64,000 nt of DNA from UMGS1052 sp045580005 (GTDB taxonomy: Bacteria > Bacillota > Clostridia > Oscillospirales > CAG-382), in assembly GCA_045580005.1 (NCBI GenBank), contig JAZNMZ010000012.1:11649-75648 (forward strand), read 5' to 3'. The translations under genes were made by a program, and so were the position numbers. The notes under the pieces were generated by a model. It had not been told where the DNA came from, searched no databases, and was given only the letters and a program-made list of their open reading frames with translations. Below are positions 60,490 through 64,000 of this stretch, piece by piece (the stretch's first letter is position 1; the number at the start of each line of letters is the position of its first letter).

Positions 60490-60993
60490 TTATACCTGCA
60501 TATTTATAAGGTGCTTGCCGCACGACTCAACGACCTTTTCAAGCTCGCCGTAGGTCAAATATACAGTAGATGTGTTCTCATTCGGATGAACACCCATGAT
60601 AAAGTCGCCTCTGAGCTTATCGTCAATTACCACCGACACTCTGCCATTCTTGTCAAAGATGATTCCTAGCGGTGAAACTGCGCCTTTTTTAACTCCGAGA
60701 TATTGCTCAAGCTGCTCCTCTGTTGCAAAGCTAAGCGGCTTTGTTCCGAGATAGCGTCTTATCGCCTTTATATCAGCGTGTGTTTTTCCGTCTGTAATGA
60801 TTAGATAGTAGTTTTCTTCATTATGTTCCTTTAAAAACAAATTTTTTACAATTATTTCGTTTTCAAAACAAGGCTCACAAAACTCGTCTGCCTCATCCAT
60901 AGTATATACAGCCTTGTGCTCCGAGAGCCTAATCTCAATCCCCAGTTTTTTCAGTATATCCAGAGTATGCTCTCTTTTTTCTATATCTGTCAT
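60490..60993 (-). CDS. YbaK/ProX-type aminoacyl-tRNA deacylase
   Basis: Hydrolyses wrongly charged tRNA (for example Ala- or Cys-tRNA-Pro) in known relatives. The 167 residues have VKNLFLKEHNEENYYLIITD, with the conserved Lys of the active pocket, LSFATEEQLEQYLGVKKGAVSPLG and a final HPNENTSTVYLT. This matches the ProXp-ala/PrdX group. GAGGG precedes the ATG. It follows the nadD-yqeK fusion by 28 bases. Confidence 0.9.
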   Translation of the reverse strand: MTDIEKREHTLDILKKLGIEIRLSEHKAVYTMDEADEFCEPCFENEIIVKNLFLKEHNEENYYLIITDGKTHADIKAIRRYLGTKPLSFATEEQLEQYLGVKKGAVSPLGIIFDKNGRVSVVIDDKLRGDFIMGVHPNENTSTVYLTYGELEKVVESCGKHLINMQV

Positions 60994-61021
60994 ATATTAT
61001 TCTACCCTCTTTGCTGTTTCA

Positions 61022-62275
61022 TTACTTTTGGGTGTTTTTTCTCAAAAAGTCAAGCGCCTCATACAGCTCGGGACTGACTTTTTGACCTTTTTTGCGAAGG
61101 TGCTTTTCTGTCATTTCAAACGACAAAACAAGCGTCTTTTCAAGAGCGGCTCTGATTTTGTCAAAATCGCCCTGAGCTTTTGCAATCCCATCATAAAAAA
61201 ATTCACGAAGCTTGCGGCAGACAGAATGTTCGCGTGTCGGCTCAATAAAATCGGCAAGATATATTATCTTCTCGATAAGACTCATGTCTGCTCTGCCTGT
61301 TGTGTGATTGTATATTGCCTTGAAAACCTGCGGGCTCACATTATAGTGTTCGAGAGCAAAATATGCCGACGACCACGAATGTTCGACAGGCTCACTGTCA
61401 GCTCTTTCAACTTCAAACTGCGAAAGATACTGTGTATGCCACGCGTGGTCCTTGCACTTTGTAATATCGTGGAGCAACGCCGCCTGCGACACCTCATACA
61501 CATCGTTTTCTATCCCATATGCAGGAAAAAGGAGCTCTGCCATACATACAGCCTCTTTTTCTACCGACAGGATATGAGAAAGCCTCTTTTCGTCAACAAA
61601 ATCCACAAGGTCCTGTCTTATCTTCTGCAGAGAGACCTCCCCGTTTTCGGCGACCTTTTTCTGTGTAAACAATCTACCTTTTATTATATACTCATAAACA
61701 CTTTCGGTCAAGTAATTTTTTGCCGAATTTTGTTTATTGTTTGCAAAATAATCACGGATATCAGTGCTTGAAATCTCAAGCGGCGCATAGTCCATAAGAA
61801 TATACTCGCAGCCGTACTGTTTCTTATACTCCTCGCACACCGAAAGTATCTGCTCTCTGTCCTCGTCATTTCTTGCAGTTGTGACAAGAATACACTTTCT
61901 AAAAAGTTCGTCGTAGTCTTTCCACCTTGTAAAGCAAAAGAGCATATCACTGCCGACATACATATAAACCTTTTTGACATTGTTAGCCGAGAGCAGTGTG
62001 TTGACTGTGTCTATTGAATAGCTCTTGCCGTCGCGCATAAGCTCGAGAGCACTCACAACAGTCGGGCAGTCAACACCCGAAAAAGCTCTTTTTGCCATAT
62101 TGAATCTATGTGCAGGAGTATCTGCCGCGTCAATGCGCTTGTGCGGAGGAATGCTCGAGGGCATAACATACAAAAGCGAAAGATCTGCGCTTTTTGCAAA
62201 GTGCTCTGCCGCCCTTATATGTCCTATGTGCGGCGGATTGAATGTCCCGCCGAAAAGTCCTATACGCTTTTCCAT
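61022..62275 (-). CDS. nadD: NadD-YqeK fusion: nicotinate-mononucleotide adenylyltransferase plus HD Ap4A hydrolase
   Basis: A 417-residue fusion. Residues 1-~195 are NadD: GGTFNPPHIGH with the nucleotide HxGH at 8-18, SIPPHKR near 45 and the family SSTDIRDYF near 180. Residues ~215-390 are the YqeK HD domain: HILSVEKEA, LLHDITK, HSWSSAYFALEHY, YNHTTGRADMS and LADFIEPTR. In most Bacillota these are two adjacent genes, nadD and yqeK; here they form one frame. The product would make NAD precursors and hydrolyse dinucleoside polyphosphates. The ATG starts one base after the yhbY stop. Confidence 0.93.
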   Translation of the reverse strand: MEKRIGLFGGTFNPPHIGHIRAAEHFAKSADLSLLYVMPSSIPPHKRIDAADTPAHRFNMAKRAFSGVDCPTVVSALELMRDGKSYSIDTVNTLLSANNVKKVYMYVGSDMLFCFTRWKDYDELFRKCILVTTARNDEDREQILSVCEEYKKQYGCEYILMDYAPLEISSTDIRDYFANNKQNSAKNYLTESVYEYIIKGRLFTQKKVAENGEVSLQKIRQDLVDFVDEKRLSHILSVEKEAVCMAELLFPAYGIENDVYEVSQAALLHDITKCKDHAWHTQYLSQFEVERADSEPVEHSWSSAYFALEHYNVSPQVFKAIYNHTTGRADMSLIEKIIYLADFIEPTREHSVCRKLREFFYDGIAKAQGDFDKIRAALEKTLVLSFEMTEKHLRKKGQKVSPELYEALDFLRKNTQK

Positions 62276-62276
62276 T

Positions 62277-62585
62277 TTATCTTTTGGGTACTGATATTTT
62301 GCGGTTTTCTTTTTCGCTTGCCTCACGGTACAGAACAATTTTTCTGCCGATAAGCTGAACCGACTGTGCGCCTGTTGCGTCGCAGAGCATCTGCGCAGCC
62401 TCTTTGGGTGTATGCTCGCAGGTTTCCAGAAGCGAGAGCTTGATAAGCTCTCTTTTTTCGAGTGCTTCGTCCACCTGATTTATAAAGCTCTCGCCTATGC
62501 CGTCCTTACCTATCTGAAATATTGCGTCAATTCTGTTAGCAAGACCTCTCAAGTATGCTCTCTGAAAGCCTTTCAGTTTTTCCAT
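62277..62585 (-). CDS. yhbY: YhbY-family RNA-binding protein (CRM domain)
   Basis: A 102-residue CRM-domain protein linked to 50S assembly. FQRAYLRGLANRIDAIFQIG and ALEKRELIKLSLLETC are typical and VQLIGRKIVLYRE is the last core strand. RBS AGAGGAG precedes the ATG. It overlaps the end of rdgB by 13 bases and couples to nadD. Confidence 0.92.
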   Translation of the reverse strand: MEKLKGFQRAYLRGLANRIDAIFQIGKDGIGESFINQVDEALEKRELIKLSLLETCEHTPKEAAQMLCDATGAQSVQLIGRKIVLYREASEKENRKISVPKR

Positions 62586-63205
62586 AATTTCTCCTCTTTT
62601 ATCAAATCCGATATAACTCTTTTTATCTGTACAACCGCTCTTTGCCTATGGCTGATGCTGTTTTTCTGCTCGGGGGTGAGCTCGCCGAAAGTCTTTGAAA
62701 ATTCGGGCACAAAGAATATCGGGTCGTAGCCGAATCCCCCGTTTCCTCGCTCTTCAAAGGTGATATATCCCTCGCACACGCCCTGAACGCAGTGCTCTGT
62801 GCCGTCGGGAAGTACAAGTGCTATTGCAGACACAAATCTTGCTGTACGCTCGTTCTGCGATATGTTTTTCATATTGAAAAGGAGCTTGTCTATATTTGCC
62901 TTATCGCGCAAAGATTTGTCCTCGCAGCCCGAATATCTTGCCGAATATATGCCCGGCTCGCCGTTGAGCACATCCACCGAAAGACCCGAATCGTCAGCAA
63001 TCGACGGTTTCCCCGAAAGCTCGCAGACGCGTCTTGCCTTGATAAGAGCGTTTTCTCTGAAAGTTGTGCCGTTTTCCTCAATGTCCTCGAAAATACCTGC
63101 CTTTGCCATTGTAACAAATGATATATCAAGGTCACACAGCATTGCGTTAAGCTCGACAACCTTGTGCTCGTTGGCTGTTGCAACTATAATTTCTTTTTTA
63201 TCCAT
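62573..63205 (-). CDS. rdgB: XTP/dITP pyrophosphatase (RdgB/HAM1)
   Basis: Removes non-canonical purine triphosphates. The 210 residues begin IIVATANEHKVVELNAML, followed by the conserved ENGTTFRENALIKAR, IADDSGLSVDVLNGEPGIYS and GFGYDPIF with the substrate-binding residues. The length is typical. GAGGA precedes the ATG; ftsY ends five bases upstream. Confidence 0.95.
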   Translation of the reverse strand: MDKKEIIVATANEHKVVELNAMLCDLDISFVTMAKAGIFEDIEENGTTFRENALIKARRVCELSGKPSIADDSGLSVDVLNGEPGIYSARYSGCEDKSLRDKANIDKLLFNMKNISQNERTARFVSAIALVLPDGTEHCVQGVCEGYITFEERGNGGFGYDPIFFVPEFSKTFGELTPEQKNSISHRQRAVVQIKRVISDLIKEEKLWKN

Positions 63206-63210
63206 AAGTC

Positions 63211-64000
63211 TTATTCCTCAAAAAGAGCCTTTACAAATTCACTTGTGTCAAACTTCTGCAAATCGTCCATCTGCTCGCCGACACCGATGTATTTTACGGG
63301 AATACCGAGTACTTTCTTTATGGAAATTACAATTCCACCCTTGGCTGTACCGTCGAGCTTTGTAAGCACGATACCTGTTATTTCAGCTGCGTTCTTGAAC
63401 TCCTTTGCCTGATTTACCGCGTTCTGTCCCGTCACAGCGTCAAGAACAAGCAGTGTCTCTCGCGAGCTTCCGGGAAGCTCGCGGTCGATAACTCTGTTTA
63501 TCTTTGCAAGCTCCTGCATAAGATTCTTCTTGTTGTGAAGTCTGCCTGCAGTATCTACAATCAGGACATCCGCCTTTTTTGCCTTAGCTGCTGCCGCCGC
63601 ATCATATACGACTGCGGCAGGGTCTGAGCCCTCGGTATGCTTGATAATCGGGACATCAACTCTTTTTGCCCACTCCTCAAGCTGGTCGATAGCCGCCGCT
63701 CTGAAAGTGTCGGCTGCTGCGAGAACAACACTCTTACCGTCATCCTTGAGTCTTTTTGCAATCTTGGCAATAGAAGTCGTCTTGCCCACGCCGTTAACGC
63801 CGATCACAAGCACTACCGCAGGCGTGCTGTGAGTATCAAGCTCCTCGCTCTCGCCTATCATATCCTCGATAATACCCATGAGAGCGTTCTTTGCGTCATC
63901 GGGCTCGACGAGTCTGTCTTCTTTTATCTTATCGCGCAAGAGCTCAATAATCTCGCAGGATACCTCGACGCCGACATCGGCGCCGATAAGTATCTCCTCA
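63211..64000 (-). CDS. ftsY: Signal recognition particle receptor FtsY, N-terminus cut by window edge
   Basis: GTPase receptor that docks the SRP-ribosome complex at the membrane, partner of the SRP RNA at 24090-24378. About 263 residues of the NG domain are present; the frame runs off the right edge. GVNGVGKTT is G1, ADTFRAAA the RNC-contacting G2, DTAGR G3, TKLDGTAKGG G4, and YIGVGEQMDDLQKF the FtsY end. Upstream residues such as LIGADVGVE belong to the N domain, so the true start is outside the window. Confidence 0.96.
   Translation of the reverse strand, partial: EEILIGADVGVEVSCEIIELLRDKIKEDRLVEPDDAKNALMGIIEDMIGESEELDTHSTPAVVLVIGVNGVGKTTSIAKIAKRLKDDGKSVVLAAADTFRAAAIDQLEEWAKRVDVPIIKHTEGSDPAAVVYDAAAAAKAKKADVLIVDTAGRLHNKKNLMQELAKINRVIDRELPGSSRETLLVLDAVTGQNAVNQAKEFKNAAEITGIVLTKLDGTAKGGIVISIKKVLGIPVKYIGVGEQMDDLQKFDTSEFVKALFEE

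Noticed and set aside
1..64000. Search for CRISPR arrays, insertion sequences, prophage or toxin-antitoxin genes
   Set aside because: No spaced direct repeats, transposase, integrase, terminal inverted repeats or recognisable toxin-antitoxin pair were seen by eye.

Overview
The window is a gene-dense piece of a Gram-positive, low-to-mid GC Bacillota chromosome, most likely an uncultured or gut-type member of the Clostridia (Oscillospiraceae or Christensenellales-like). This rests on several signs: the yicC-remA-gmk-rpoZ-priA-def-fmt-rsmB-rlmN gene order, a Bacillus-type SRP RNA with an Alu domain, a SAM-I riboswitch before metK, an MsmX/UgpC-type ATPase, lipobox foldases of the PrsA kind, LytR-CpsA-Psr proteins and a SpoIIQ-like M23 protein. 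Sigma-A promoters close to TTGACA-17-TATAAT are visible before most transcription units, and strong intrinsic terminators lie between convergent genes. Several core genes appear to start at TTG or GTG behind good Shine-Dalgarno sequences. I saw no tRNA, CRISPR array, insertion sequence or prophage.

Layout. 1-9369 (minus): one long housekeeping operon running yicC, remA, gmk, rpoZ, priA, def, fmt, a YugP-like zinc peptidase, rsmB and rlmN (cut by the left edge). coaBC, usual between rpoZ and priA in relatives, is absent. 9361-14027: a membrane protein and a VOC protein (minus), a small conserved protein, then an aminotransferase, EamA exporter and MBL hydrolase unit (plus) whose leader looks attenuated. 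14024-16138 (minus): yfbR, a sugar isomerase-like TIM barrel and a GNAT. 16211-19055 (plus): SAM-I riboswitch with metK, then an orphan msmX-type ATPase. 19059-22692 (minus): typA, then an isolated PduB-like microcompartment shell protein followed by a radical SAM/SPASM protein. 22724-24031 (plus): a small protein and a secreted, probably abundant carbohydrate-binding-like protein. 24090-24413 (minus): SRP RNA. 24432-29842 (minus): araC-type regulator, hisK, DUF1643, cca, a lipoprotein and tmcAL. 29908-35494: transaldolase, a methyltransferase, HAD and a split chromate transporter, and a phosphosugar mutase. 35538-42874 (minus): DUF4091 protein, RlmD-like methylase and a 1329-residue secreted beta-helix/InlB-repeat protein. 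43045-51065 (plus): tagA, thyX, tmk, GNAT, DJ-1, 5-FCL, CPBP protease, mltG and a U32 protein. 51070-52982 (minus): a SpoIIQ-like M23 protein and a divergent LCP protein. 53055-55475 (plus): two tandem parvulin lipoproteins. 55482-64000 (minus): rpsU, then the operon ftsY (cut by the right edge), rdgB, yhbY, a nadD-yqeK fusion, ybaK, LCP, rsfS and leuS.

The genes mostly serve translation and RNA modification (rsmB, rlmN, rlmD, fmt, def, tmcAL, cca, leuS, rsfS, yhbY, rpsU, typA), protein targeting and folding (ftsY, SRP RNA, parvulins), cell envelope building (tagA, LCP proteins, mltG, M23) and nucleotide or folate metabolism (gmk, thyX, tmk, yfbR, rdgB, 5-FCL). No clear new defence or mobile system is present. 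The items most worth a second look are the orphan microcompartment shell protein next to a radical SAM enzyme, two leaders with intrinsic terminators upstream of the gene, the huge secreted repeat protein, the NadD-YqeK fusion, and an LCP protein that lacks the usual catalytic-site arginine.
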